Shown here one piece after another: positions 1-8,255 of a DNA stretch of 64,000 nucleotides. The stretch is from assembly GCF_002836205.1 (NCBI RefSeq), contig NZ_PJBE01000012.1:186001-250000 (forward strand), given 5' to 3'. The first letter of the stretch is position 1. Each line of letters begins with the position of its first letter. Both the position numbers and the translations under genes were made by a program. This DNA is from Shewanella sp. Choline-02u-19 (GTDB taxonomy: Bacteria; Pseudomonadota; Gammaproteobacteria; Enterobacterales; Shewanellaceae). The notes under the pieces were generated by a model. That model saw only the letters and a program-made list of their open reading frames with translations. It had not been told where the DNA came from and made no database searches.

Positions 1-630
1 TGCTTGGTCACCGGCAATGCCTTCTATTGCCGCACCCGATGCGCCCGTTTCGCGATAAAGGTTATTACCGCGGGCTTCTAGCCCTGCAGGGTTGGTAAAA
101 TTGACGAGGGTGATCTGGCCTAATTCTTGTGCATCTGGTTGGCCAGCCATTTGTGCTGAGACGGTACCGTCAGTCGCGATAGTGACGGTGAGCGCGTCTT
201 CAGGGATCTCAATGTTGGGCACCATGGGTAATCCTTGCGAAGTCACCATCAGACCTTCGCTGCTGCGGTAGAATTGACCGTCGCGGGAAAAACTAATGTC
301 GCCATTCGCTTCTTCAATTTGGAAGAAACCTTGGCCTTCAATCGCGAGGTCGAGTTGCTGATTGGTGGTAAGCATGTCACCGGGAGTGAATACTTTTTGG
401 GTGCCGACAACACGGGTACCCGTGCCGAGCTGTAATCCTGATGGCAGTTCGTTTTGGGCATCGACTTGACCGCCTGGCTGGCGTTGCACTTGGTAAAAAA
501 GATCATTGAAGGCAACACGATCACGTTTAAAACCTGTGGTGTTTACGTTTGCCAAGTTGTTGGCAATGGTGGTCATTTTAGTATCTTGAGCGGTTAAGCC
601 CGTTTTGCTGACCCATAAAGCTGATTGCAT
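1..630 (-). CDS. flgG: Flagellar distal rod protein FlgG (lateral system), partial
   Basis: FlgG forms the distal rod that carries torque through the periplasm to the hook. The ATG at 630 follows an AAAGGA ribosome site, and the product opens with MQSALWVSKTGL and then the rod-family signature ANNLANVNTTGFKRD. The reading frame stays open to the left edge. 210 codons are visible of about 260 expected, so only the C-terminal part, including the last D0 helix, is missing. It lies downstream of flgF in the flgBCDEFG order, which supports its identity over a FlgE or FlgF paralogue. Assignment to the lateral system rests on the neighbouring genes, not on FlgG itself. Confidence 0.93.
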   Translation of the reverse strand, partial: MQSALWVSKTGLTAQDTKMTTIANNLANVNTTGFKRDRVAFNDLFYQVQRQPGGQVDAQNELPSGLQLGTGTRVVGTQKVFTPGDMLTTNQQLDLAIEGQGFFQIEEANGDISFSRDGQFYRSSEGLMVTSQGLPMVPNIEIPEDALTVTIATDGTVSAQMAGQPDAQELGQITLVNFTNPAGLEARGNNLYRETGASGAAIEGIAGDQA

Positions 631-653
631 TTTATTGTCCTTTCAAATCGAAT

Positions 654-1388
654 CTAGGCATCACGCAGTAGTCTGTTGCCAGCTTCTGCGAGTTTTTCGG
701 CGCTTTTCATTAGTTTGACTTGCACTTCAAACTGACGGCTTAAGTCCATTGCGGCAATGAGCTCTCCCACTGCTTGAACGTTGCTGGCTTCAAGAAAACC
801 ACTGCTAAGTCTCACTTCCTCACTGGCAGGCAATGGCTGGCGATCCGCGGGATACAGTAAACCGTCAAGGCCTTTGCTCATGGTGCTGATATCGGGGTTA
901 ACCAGTTTCAGTTGGCCAATCTCTTCAATGATGCCGCCATCGTCAGCGATAATGCTTAACCTGCCGTCATCACCGACAAATAGCTCACGGTACTCGGGTA
1001 ACACGATGGGACCATCGACCCCAGCGACGGGACGACCGTCTAAGGTGAGTTGGCCATTGGCGTCTGGCTGTATAGCGCCTGATCGGGTATAGCCTTCGCC
1101 TGCAGCGGTCATCACCGAAAATAGACCCGCGTCATTGATGGCAAGATCTAAGGTTCTGCCTGTCGGATTTAATGCCCCGCTTTGCTGACTAAATCCGCTA
1201 CTTTGGGTTTGCGCCAATACGCGAGTTTGCAAGCTGTTACCTGTTGGGGCAACGACCATGGCGTTAACGCGTTCTAAATCGGCTTTAAAGCCAGTAGTAT
1301 CAGCATTGGCTAAGTTATTGGCGCGGATAGCTTGTGCTTCCATCACTCGGGCTGCGCCTCTGGCGGCGGTATAGAGCATTCTGTCCAT
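654..1388 (-). CDS. flgF: Flagellar proximal rod protein FlgF (lateral system)
   Basis: FlgF is a proximal rod subunit in the periplasm. The 244-aa product has the N-terminal rod signature ANNLANADTTGFK (about residues 24-36) and the C-terminal helix with SNVQAVGELIAAMDLSRQFE typical of FlgF/FlgG. Length fits the family (about 245-250 aa). It sits between flgE and flgG in the conserved order and is only 9 nt from flgE, so it is very likely cotranscribed. Nothing in the sequence looks damaged. FlgF and FlgG are paralogues; gene order and length decide the call. Confidence 0.92.
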   Translation of the reverse strand: MDRMLYTAARGAARVMEAQAIRANNLANADTTGFKADLERVNAMVVAPTGNSLQTRVLAQTQSSGFSQQSGALNPTGRTLDLAINDAGLFSVMTAAGEGYTRSGAIQPDANGQLTLDGRPVAGVDGPIVLPEYRELFVGDDGRLSIIADDGGIIEEIGQLKLVNPDISTMSKGLDGLLYPADRQPLPASEEVRLSSGFLEASNVQAVGELIAAMDLSRQFEVQVKLMKSAEKLAEAGNRLLRDA

Positions 1389-1397
1389 GAGTTAGGC

Positions 1398-2606
1398 CTA
1401 AATCGCGTTTAGCAATGCTTGTTGCATCGTTGAATTGGCATCTAACACCTTGGCGTTTGACTGATAGTTGCGCTGCGCTGTCATCAAGTTGACCATTTCG
1501 GCAGTGGTGTCGACGTTGGAACCTTCAAGGTATCCAGAAGCGACTGAACCCAAGGTGCCTGTAGTGGGTGTGCCGATAATTGGCTGGCCTGCGGCATTCG
1601 TTGCTGTCCACGCATTGTTGCTGGTCGGTGTTAAGCCGTTAGGGTTATTAAAGTCAGCCAATACGACTTGGCCTTGCAGTTGTTCTTGGCCATTGGTGTA
1701 GGTGCCAAATAGCATACCGCTATCATCTAAACGAATACCGTTTAGTTCACCGGAGGTATAGCCATTTTGGCTCAGGCTAGAGTTGTTATAGTCAGAGGCA
1801 TATTGGGTGCTCTTGTCATAACTGAGTGCCAGGTTCATGTTGGATGCGCCAGCAATAATGTTAGGATCGGTGATCGCCAAAGTTAATGAGTTACCGCCAG
1901 TAAGAATACCGTCAGAGTCGAAGCTCAATTGGTGGCCGCCAGCAGGTGTGACATCGGTATTACCCATCATGTAATGCACAGACCAAGTGTTATCAGCCGT
2001 TTTGGTATAGTACTGAGTGAGGGCATGTTCCTTACCCAGCGAGTCATACGCCGTGACGGTGCTTGATGAGTGATAGGTGGCTGCATTATCGGGATCAAAT
2101 GGGGTGGCTAGGGGATCAATAATATCCACTCTGGCATCTAAGTTAGAGACCAAACCTAAGGTTGTTGTGGCTTTGGCGGGTAAAGCGCCTGCTTGTATTT
2201 GTAAATCGGCTACGTTACCCGTCTGCAGATTACCGGTGGCTCCCACTGAATAACCTTGCAAGCGGTTGCCTGCAGGATCGGTGACAAAACCGTTGGCATC
2301 TTGGTTAAACATGCCTGCTCTAGCGTACATAGTATTGCCATCTTGGCCACTAAGGACGAAGAAGCCATCGCCCTGAATGCCCATATCAAGCTGACGACCC
2401 GTATAAGTTAAGCTACCACCGTTAGAGAAGTTTTGGCTGGTGGACATCACATTGACGCCGCCTGCTTGGCCGCCGTTATAGATGGCTGAAAACTCACTGC
2501 GACCGCTGCGAAAGCCGACCGTTGAAGAGTTAGCAATGTTATTACTGATAGTGTTTAGATCTTGTGTGGTTGCTTGTAAGCCACTTAACGCAATATTGAA
2601 AGACAT
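1398..2606 (-). CDS. flgE: Flagellar hook protein FlgE (lateral system)
   Basis: FlgE is the subunit of the flexible hook, exported by the flagellar type III apparatus. The 402-aa product starts MSFNIALSGLQATTQDL, carries the hook/rod N-terminal motif ISNNIANSSTVGFRSGR, and ends with a C-terminal D0 helix containing EMVNLMTAQRNYQSNAKVL. The central part is rich in Thr, Asn, Ser and Gly, as usual for the surface domains of FlgE. Length is in the normal 400-450 range. It follows flgD, whose product caps the growing hook, and precedes flgF in one minus-strand operon. Confidence 0.95.
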   Translation of the reverse strand: MSFNIALSGLQATTQDLNTISNNIANSSTVGFRSGRSEFSAIYNGGQAGGVNVMSTSQNFSNGGSLTYTGRQLDMGIQGDGFFVLSGQDGNTMYARAGMFNQDANGFVTDPAGNRLQGYSVGATGNLQTGNVADLQIQAGALPAKATTTLGLVSNLDARVDIIDPLATPFDPDNAATYHSSSTVTAYDSLGKEHALTQYYTKTADNTWSVHYMMGNTDVTPAGGHQLSFDSDGILTGGNSLTLAITDPNIIAGASNMNLALSYDKSTQYASDYNNSSLSQNGYTSGELNGIRLDDSGMLFGTYTNGQEQLQGQVVLADFNNPNGLTPTSNNAWTATNAAGQPIIGTPTTGTLGSVASGYLEGSNVDTTAEMVNLMTAQRNYQSNAKVLDANSTMQQALLNAI

Positions 2607-2628
2607 CGATTAATCCTTTGCTAACCAG

Positions 2629-3291
2629 TTATGAAACTTCAGAGATTTCCAGCACAGAGACAGTGCCAAGACCATTACCTAATTCAGCCATCATCATTCC
2701 TGAGGCGCTGATAAAGTGTATTTTTTCGATTTTTGCTTGGATGAAGGTGTCGGCAGTTTTAGTGACGTCGCCTGCAGTGGTGTTGGCGACGATACTGTAG
2801 TCACCCGGTGGAAGACCTAATGCCTCAGGGTTGATCGTAAAGTCCTTATCCCCCGCTTCTTGTGCGCCTAACTCTAATGTGTGTACCACTTCGTCATTGC
2901 TATCAAGGATATCGATACTCAACTCTTCAACGGCATTGTTGAGATACACCTTGCCCTCTAGCGGTGAGTTATCGATGTTAAATTCTGACGCAGGCACCAT
3001 GGCATCTTTGCCGACGAGTTGCGCTGATTGCACAATGCCAAGATTTTCCATCAACACCATCTGCGTTGACTGATTAGCGCGCATTTGTTCTAGGCTTTCA
3101 ACTTGAGAAAATTGCGCCAACTGTGTCACGTACTCGGTGCCATCGATGGGATTAGTTGGATCTTGGTTTTGAATTTGGGCAATCATCAAGGTCATGAATT
3201 CGTTCTTGATTGAAGCCGAATCGTTACCGGGTGAACTGATGGTGCCTGGTGTATTTACATTGCTGTTATTGCTGCTGGTGGTGACGTTCAT
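2629..3291 (-). CDS. flgD: Flagellar hook capping protein FlgD (lateral system)
   Basis: FlgD is the scaffold that caps the growing hook and is later discarded. The 220-aa product has the conserved N-terminal part with the FMTLMIAQIQNQDPTNPID stretch (about residues 32-50) followed by EYVTQLAQFSQVESLEQM, the hallmark of FlgD, and a C-terminal beta-rich domain. Its start codon shares one base with the flgC stop (TAATG), implying translational coupling. Length is typical. A low-complexity Ser/Asn/Thr N-terminus precedes the conserved motif. Confidence 0.94.
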   Translation of the reverse strand: MNVTTSSNNSNVNTPGTISSPGNDSASIKNEFMTLMIAQIQNQDPTNPIDGTEYVTQLAQFSQVESLEQMRANQSTQMVLMENLGIVQSAQLVGKDAMVPASEFNIDNSPLEGKVYLNNAVEELSIDILDSNDEVVHTLELGAQEAGDKDFTINPEALGLPPGDYSIVANTTAGDVTKTADTFIQAKIEKIHFISASGMMMAELGNGLGTVSVLEISEVS

Positions 3292-3710
3292 TATTTGGCT
3301 CCTAATTGCAGTAAACCTTGCTGCATAGAACGGGCACGGTTCATTATTTCAACATTGGTTTCGAATGAACGACTGGCGGCCATCATGTCTGCCATCTCTT
3401 CAACGGTATTAACGTTGGAGTAGGCCACGTAACCTTGCTCATCAGCATAGGGATGGTCGGGTTCATAGCGCAGATCCAGTGGTGCATCAGATTGCACTAT
3501 GGCGGAGACTTCCACGTGCGCGCCGGCGACTTGACCTTCTTGAGTCTGTTTATAGATGGTGGTAAAAACGGGCTTTAAAGCACGGAAAGCCTCTTCAGGG
3601 CTTTCTGCTGCGGCGCCGGCATTGGCTAAGTTACTGGCAACGGTGTTAAGGCGAATGGTTTGGGCATGCATGCCAGAACCAGCAATTTGATAAATTTCAG
3701 AAAATGACAT
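3291..3710 (-). CDS. flgC: Flagellar proximal rod protein FlgC (lateral system)
   Basis: FlgC is a proximal rod component. The 139-aa product shows the N-terminal rod signature (TVASNLANAGAAAE, where most FlgC have NLANANT) and the C-terminal motif VNTVEEMADMMAASRSFETN with NRARSMQQGLL, both diagnostic of FlgC. Length matches the family (about 135-140 aa). It lies 6 nt from flgB and overlaps flgD by one base, so flgBCD should be translated as a coupled set. Confidence 0.94.
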   Translation of the reverse strand: MSFSEIYQIAGSGMHAQTIRLNTVASNLANAGAAAESPEEAFRALKPVFTTIYKQTQEGQVAGAHVEVSAIVQSDAPLDLRYEPDHPYADEQGYVAYSNVNTVEEMADMMAASRSFETNVEIMNRARSMQQGLLQLGAK

Positions 3711-3716
3711 AGTGGC

Positions 3717-4067
3717 TTATTGACCTTCGATAGCAGTGCGTAAACCTGAGATCTTCATGTTGAGGAAAGTCAGGCTAGTTTGATAATCCATGGCGTTTTG
3801 CGAATACCTAGCTTGCTCTTTACCTAATTCGACGGTGTTTTGGTCAGCTGAGGTTTGGTAAGGCACACGAAAGCTTTCTTGGTAATTTCGGTCTGGAGAC
3901 ATGCCGGAATTGATCTGTAACATCACCGTTTTAAAGTCGAGATCACGCGCTTTATAGCCGGGAGTTTCGGCATTTGCTAAGTTACCTGCCAGCATCTTGC
4001 TGCGCTCGACTCTAAAATCTAATGTCTGTGGGTGAATACCTAATGCGGCATCAAGGTTGATAGCCAT
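3717..4067 (-). CDS. flgB: Flagellar proximal rod protein FlgB (lateral system)
   Basis: FlgB is the first rod subunit to assemble on the MS ring. The 116-aa product begins MAINLDAALGIHPQTLDF and contains KMLAGNLANAETPGYKARDLDF, the FlgB form of the rod motif, and a C-terminal helix ending TFLNMKISGLRTAIEGQ. It is slightly shorter than most FlgB (about 130 aa). It is the first gene of the minus-strand flgBCDEFG operon, with a good ribosome site (AGGAG) 6-7 nt before the ATG and a sigma-54-like promoter upstream. Confidence 0.94.
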   Translation of the reverse strand: MAINLDAALGIHPQTLDFRVERSKMLAGNLANAETPGYKARDLDFKTVMLQINSGMSPDRNYQESFRVPYQTSADQNTVELGKEQARYSQNAMDYQTSLTFLNMKISGLRTAIEGQ

Positions 4068-4112
4068 TCCGACTCCTAGTATGGTATGTCCTGCTTAATT
4101 ACTCTTTGTATA

Positions 4113-4130
4113 TCCAATTACTGTGCCAAT
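4113..4130 (-). promoter_or_regulatory. Candidate sigma-54-type promoter of flgBCDEFG
   Basis: Read on the minus strand the site is TTGGCACAGTAATTGGA. The -24 element (TTGGCAC) is a perfect match to the sigma-54 consensus and the spacing to the -12 element is correct, but the -12 reads TTGG instead of TTGC. It would give an untranslated leader of roughly 35 nt before flgB. Sigma-54 control by LafK is known for lateral flgB operons, and lafK lies 7 kb away. The -12 mismatch keeps confidence moderate. Confidence 0.45.
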
Positions 4131-4151
4131 AGTTATAACCGAGGTGTTTCA

Positions 4152-4898
4152 ATGGTTTACGTTTATGCTTGGCGAAAGATCGGAACCTGTATTTCCTACT
4201 TCCTCCTCAGTGTTTCCTGTTTATTTCCGCCATTAAGTCTGGCGCAAGAGAACACAGGTACAGCGGTACAAATTGAGCGAGAATTTACGCAATTGTTATC
4301 AGCAGAACTGCGTGAATGGCAGCAGCAAGCAGGGTTGAGTCAACTTGAGTCTACCGTCGATATCAAAGTGCCATCGGGGGCTAAAAGACTCGCGACGTGC
4401 TCGTCGGCACTAACGATTGAAATCAGCAGGCGGGTTCCTTTAGGTAATGTGCAGCGCAAGGTGAGTTGTGAGCCGATGGGCTGGAGCTTATATGTGCGAG
4501 CGTCAGTCGATGTGAGTGCCAGGCTTCCCGTGGCCAATCGCGTGCTAAAGCGTGGCGAGCAGATTAATGCGGCGGATATTGATTGGAAGCTGTTAAAACT
4601 GAGTGCAGCAGATAAAGATTTAGTGACCGATATCGAGCATATTATTGGTCGGCAAGTGGTGCGAAAGTTACGTCGTTATAAGCCGATTAAGGCGCTGCAA
4701 TTAAGTGCGCCACAGTGGATTAATATTGGCGACCGAGTGATCATTGAGGCCCGCAGTAATGGCTTTTACGCCAATATGCCCGGTGAAGCCTTGGAAGGCG
4801 GTGGCGAGGGCAAAGCCATTCGGGTTAAAAATTTGAGCTCGGGTAAAATTATCTCAGCCTATCCGATAGCAAAAGGGCGGGTGTCGACCCTATTTTAA
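4152..4898 (+). CDS. flgA: Flagellar P-ring assembly chaperone FlgA (lateral system)
   Basis: FlgA is a periplasmic chaperone for P-ring (FlgI) assembly around the rod. I place the start at the ATG at 4152, which gives a 248-aa protein with a classical signal peptide (hydrophobic CISYFLLSVSCLF, cleavage after SLA); the upstream in-frame ATG at 4086 would add 22 residues before the signal sequence. A SAF/FlgA domain follows, with VANRVLKRGEQINAADID and the C-terminal KAIRVKNLSSGKIISAYP typical of FlgA. It is divergent from flgB and heads flgA-flgM-flgN, the layout of lateral clusters. Confidence 0.9.
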   Translation: MVYVYAWRKIGTCISYFLLSVSCLFPPLSLAQENTGTAVQIEREFTQLLSAELREWQQQAGLSQLESTVDIKVPSGAKRLATCSSALTIEISRRVPLGNVQRKVSCEPMGWSLYVRASVDVSARLPVANRVLKRGEQINAADIDWKLLKLSAADKDLVTDIEHIIGRQVVRKLRRYKPIKALQLSAPQWINIGDRVIIEARSNGFYANMPGEALEGGGEGKAIRVKNLSSGKIISAYPIAKGRVSTLF

Positions 4899-5008
4899 GC
4901 GGGGTTAACATCGCTTACGTTTTAGCCTAAATAAATGGCTTGGTTATTTCAGATCGGCGTTAAAGGGTCGCTTTACTTCCTATAGTAGGCGAATTTAAGG
5001 CAGAAATT

Positions 5009-5296
5009 ATGGAAATTAGCAAAGTAAGTAGCACGATCAGTGCTGACATGGGGATGAGCAAAAGCAAAACGCAAAGTGCGATACCTGTGCCAGAAAAGCC
5101 TGTTGCAACGCCGATTAAGGCCCAGCAGGAAGTCAGTGAAGATTGCAGACTGCTAGAACATACTAAACACAGCTTAGAGCAGTTGCCTGACTTTGATCTA
5201 AGCAAGGTTGAGCAGCTGCGTCAGTCTTTGGTTGATGGTAGTTTTGAGTTAAACCTTGAGGAACTGGCTGAAACTATGGTGCAGCAACATGGTTGA
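5009..5296 (+). CDS. flgM: Anti-sigma-28 factor FlgM (lateral system)
   Basis: FlgM holds the flagellar sigma-28 factor inactive until the hook is finished and FlgM is exported. The 95-aa product has a disordered N-terminal half and the conserved C-terminal sigma-binding helices (LEQLPDFDLSKVEQLRQSL, then ELNLEELAETMV), which is the typical FlgM layout and length. It lies between flgA and flgN. The stop overlaps the start of flgN, so export chaperone and anti-sigma factor are coupled. Its presumed partner, a LafS-type sigma-28, is not in the window. Confidence 0.85.
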   Translation: MEISKVSSTISADMGMSKSKTQSAIPVPEKPVATPIKAQQEVSEDCRLLEHTKHSLEQLPDFDLSKVEQLRQSLVDGSFELNLEELAETMVQQHG

Positions 5297-5747
5297 ATCC
5301 GTGCCGACGAGTAGCAAGCGTGAGTTAGTCCAACGTATTGTACGAGGCATTCGTCAAGATATTGAAGGTTATAAACAACTAAAAAGCTTACTAAAACGCC
5401 AGCGTGAATTGATGCAGCGGCGCGATAATAATGGCTTAACTTATCATAACCAGCACCAGTCTGAATTGTGCTCTAGCTTGATGCGAAAGGCGAGCGAACG
5501 CCGCAAAATGTTAGAAGCCTTAGGTTTTTCTGGTAGCGCGAGCGGTATGGTGAGCTTGATCAGCAAGCTACCAGCAGCATCGGCATCAGAGGTCTCTATA
5601 CTGTGGGACAATCTGCTGTTATTGGTTAAAGATAGCCAATTAGTCAACGAATCTAATGGTCAATTGTTAGTGGCACAGCAAGAGGTCATCAGTCAGCTGC
5701 TGAATCGAGATAACGATAATGCTATCGATTACGGTGACACACGTTAA
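5289..5747 (+). CDS. flgN: Flagellar export chaperone FlgN (lateral system)
   Basis: FlgN binds the hook-filament junction proteins FlgK and FlgL in the cytoplasm and delivers them to the export gate. I use the ATG at 5289, which overlaps the end of flgM by 8 nt; an in-frame ATG at 5256 would add 11 residues inside flgM. The 152-aa product is almost entirely helical with a long charged coiled coil (ELVQRIVRGIRQDIEGY, LKRQRELMQRRDN), matching FlgN in size and position. Sequence conservation in this family is low, so position after flgM is important evidence. Confidence 0.82.
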   Translation: MVESVPTSSKRELVQRIVRGIRQDIEGYKQLKSLLKRQRELMQRRDNNGLTYHNQHQSELCSSLMRKASERRKMLEALGFSGSASGMVSLISKLPAASASEVSILWDNLLLLVKDSQLVNESNGQLLVAQQEVISQLLNRDNDNAIDYGDTR

Positions 5748-5765
5748 TTGTTTACCTGATTAACG
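5742..5765. terminator. Short inverted repeat between convergent flgN and fliJ
   Basis: CGTTAAT and ATTAACG form a 7-bp inverted repeat with a 10-nt loop, overlapping both stop codons of the convergent genes. It is AU-rich with no T tract, so it is at best a weak bidirectional terminator. Confidence 0.25.
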
Positions 5766-6173
5766 ACGGGAATAACGCCCAGCCAGATCATCAAGTTGCT
5801 TCTGTTCTTGCTTTTGCTGTAGCAGTTCATGTTGCTGTAAGCGTTCTTTATACAGCCACTGTATTCCTTGCTGACGTCCTAACTGTTGACGCCATAGTCC
5901 ATGCATTCTTTGATGCTCTTGCTGTAATAACAATTGTTTACGGGTGAGCTGCTTTAACATCGGCTCGATCACTTGCACCATCTGCGCACTGTTTTGCAGT
6001 AGCAGGGCTGATGGGCAAGTTGCATTCGCGTGACTATAGTCTGAAATCATCTGCCCTAACTGCAGCTTTTGTTGTTCTATGGTATCCATTTTGCTTTGGG
6101 CTGCGTTTCTTTGTTGCCCAAGCTGACTCAGTTTTTTCTCTTCTTGTTGGCACAACCTCAATAATTGCTTCAT
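5760..6173 (-). CDS. fliJ: Flagellar export protein FliJ (lateral system)
   Basis: FliJ is the central stalk-like coiled coil of the FliH-FliI-FliJ ATPase complex and escorts chaperones. The 137-aa product is one long helical coiled coil, extremely rich in Gln (runs such as LLQQKQEQKQ), with the usual length and a start that overlaps the fliI stop as ATGA. Sequence identity in this family is weak; location after fliI and the coiled-coil profile support the call. Confidence 0.82.
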   Translation of the reverse strand: MKQLLRLCQQEEKKLSQLGQQRNAAQSKMDTIEQQKLQLGQMISDYSHANATCPSALLLQNSAQMVQVIEPMLKQLTRKQLLLQQEHQRMHGLWRQQLGRQQGIQWLYKERLQQHELLQQKQEQKQLDDLAGRYSRR

Positions 6174-7513
6174 TCAGTGTCTCCAGCTGTCAAAGAGAAG
6201 CCCATTTTACTGACTAACAGTTCTAATGCGTTAAGGCTTTGCGTTAGATCGGCTTGAGTGTGAGTCTCTTGGCGTAAGAAAGTTGCCATCTGTGGGTAGG
6301 CACTTACGGCCATATCCATATCAGGATCGTTACCGGGTTGATAACCGCCCAAAGGCAGTAAGTCTTTAACTTCGTTGTAGCGGCTGTTGAGGTGACGAAA
6401 CCATTGCCCCTGTTTTAAGGTATTAGGGTGAGCGACTTGTGTTGCTAAGCGACTGACAGATGCACCGATATCAATTGCTGGAAAATGCCCCTGCTCCGCT
6501 AGCTTACGGTCAAGCACAATATGGCCATCCAAAATCGCACGAGCTGAATCGGCAATCGGATCTTGCTGGTCATCACCTTCGGTTAACACCGTATAGAACG
6601 CGGTTAAGGTGCCCGTCGGGTGCTGACTGTTGCCTGCCATTTCCACGAGGCGAGGCAGTTGTGCAAAGGCCGAAGGTGGATAACCTTTAGTGGCGGGGGG
6701 TTCTCCTAAGCTGAGAGCTATTTCACGCTGAGCTTGGGCATAACGGGTTAATGAATCAACCAGCATTAACACGTGTTTGCCCTGATCGCGGTAACCCGCT
6801 GCAATGTGATGACACAGGCGCATTGCGCGCATGCGCATTAAAGGAGTGGTATCGGCAGGTGCTGCGATGACAACGGCACGTTTAAGCCCCTCTTCACCCA
6901 GTGATTCCTCAATAAACTCTCTGACTTCTCGGCCTCGTTCGCCAATGAGCCCAACAACAACAACATCGGCTTCGGTAAAGCGAGTCATCATGCCCAGCAG
7001 GACACTTTTACCCACGCCTGAACCTGCAAACAGACCCAAGCGCTGGCCTCGGCCTACGGGTAACAACGCATTGATCGCGCGGATCCCAACATCTAATGGT
7101 TCGCGGATCGGTGTCCGTTTGAGCGGATTAGTCGTTTTGAACTGTAAGGGCACTTGAGGAATATGTTTAATACAGCCGAGATCATCAAGAGGTTGGCCCA
7201 AGCCATCAAGCACTCGGCCAAGCAAGCCTAAGCCGGTCGGAATTTGATAGCGTCCCTCAATGGGCATGACGCGTGCGCCAGGCATTAGACCACTGGTCGG
7301 TTCGATAGGCATGAGACACAGTGTGTCTTTGTAAAAGCCGACCACTTCTGCTTCGACGAGTTGATTGTCGCGACATTCGATATGGCAACGATCGCCGGTG
7401 CCTAATTGGCAGCCAACAGCCTCGAGTAAAAGACCATTAACTCGAGTGAGACGTCCGTAGACTTGGGCGACTGGGATCTTGGGCCAGTTTAGAATATCAG
7501 CACTAAGCTTCAA
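6170..7513 (-). CDS. fliI: Flagellar export ATPase FliI (lateral system)
   Basis: FliI is the hexameric ATPase that powers unfolding and delivery of export substrates. It has Walker A (AGSGVGKS), Walker B (HVLMLVDSLTRYAQAQRE) and the FliI/type III ATPase signature with KGYPPSAFAQLPRLVEMAG. I choose a TTG start at 7513, giving 447 aa, the normal family length; the open frame extends upstream to 7594 but those residues would lie inside fliH and match nothing in FliI. With the TTG start the overlap with fliH is 11 nt. There is no ATG near the expected start. Confidence 0.93.
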   Translation of the reverse strand: MKLSADILNWPKIPVAQVYGRLTRVNGLLLEAVGCQLGTGDRCHIECRDNQLVEAEVVGFYKDTLCLMPIEPTSGLMPGARVMPIEGRYQIPTGLGLLGRVLDGLGQPLDDLGCIKHIPQVPLQFKTTNPLKRTPIREPLDVGIRAINALLPVGRGQRLGLFAGSGVGKSVLLGMMTRFTEADVVVVGLIGERGREVREFIEESLGEEGLKRAVVIAAPADTTPLMRMRAMRLCHHIAAGYRDQGKHVLMLVDSLTRYAQAQREIALSLGEPPATKGYPPSAFAQLPRLVEMAGNSQHPTGTLTAFYTVLTEGDDQQDPIADSARAILDGHIVLDRKLAEQGHFPAIDIGASVSRLATQVAHPNTLKQGQWFRHLNSRYNEVKDLLPLGGYQPGNDPDMDMAVSAYPQMATFLRQETHTQADLTQSLNALELLVSKMGFSLTAGDTE

Positions 7514-8255
7514 CTTGAGTCTCGTGTAATGGTTGCTCTTGTATAATTGGAGTGTCTTGCAAGTGGTTTTCCACTTGAGCCATACAGCGATCAAGGCGAG
7601 TTTCTACTGACGCGTCAGCATCAGATGTTTCGCTGACGATACGGCAGCCACCGGCGCTAATACTGGCATCGGCGACGAGGCTCCAAGATTGAATTTTATC
7701 TGTTGCTAACTCTTTAAGTTTTTCTACAGCACTTGGCTCAAGGTGAATTTTGACATTGCTAGGGTCGTCTGGCAGTGCGGCTAAGGTTTCTTCTATTAAG
7801 GTTAAGATCTGTTGCGGCTGCAAGGTGAGTTCGCAACGGATCACCTGCAAAGATACCCGTCTGACGAGATCTAAGATTAAAGATTGTTGCTGCAAAATCT
7901 GCTGATTGTGTCCCTCTTCAAGTAGAGATTGCAGCGCACTTAAGGGGGTGATGATGCTATTGAGCTGCTCATCAATATTGTCTTTACCTTTTTGCTGCCC
8001 CTCGATTCGACCTTGGTTGAAACCCGCGGCATGACCTGCTTGTTGTCCCTCTTCTTCACCAGAGATAAAGCCAGCTTGATGGCCTTTTTGCACGCCCTCG
8101 CTGTAGCCTTTATCGAATGCCTGTTGAAAATCTTGCCAGCCAGCGGTTTCAGTGTCGGCATTACTCTCTGTTATCAGAGGTGAAAAACGGTGTCGGCGTG
8201 CGTGATGGCCAACCAGACGCCAGCGAGGATCTATTTTATTGACAGTATCGGTCAT
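7503..8255 (-). CDS. fliH: Flagellar export ATPase regulator FliH (lateral system)
   Basis: FliH links FliI to the C ring and regulates its ATPase. The 250-aa product shows the characteristic run of glycine-containing repeats (FDKGYSEGVQKGHQAGFISG and on to about residue 90), a GxxxG-type helical segment known in FliH, followed by a C-terminal domain with LDLVRRVSLQVIRCEL. Its start shares one base with the fliG stop (TAATG). Length is normal. The long GxxxG stretch is family-typical, not a tandem DNA repeat. Confidence 0.9.
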   Translation of the reverse strand: MTDTVNKIDPRWRLVGHHARRHRFSPLITESNADTETAGWQDFQQAFDKGYSEGVQKGHQAGFISGEEEGQQAGHAAGFNQGRIEGQQKGKDNIDEQLNSIITPLSALQSLLEEGHNQQILQQQSLILDLVRRVSLQVIRCELTLQPQQILTLIEETLAALPDDPSNVKIHLEPSAVEKLKELATDKIQSWSLVADASISAGGCRIVSETSDADASVETRLDRCMAQVENHLQDTPIIQEQPLHETQVEA

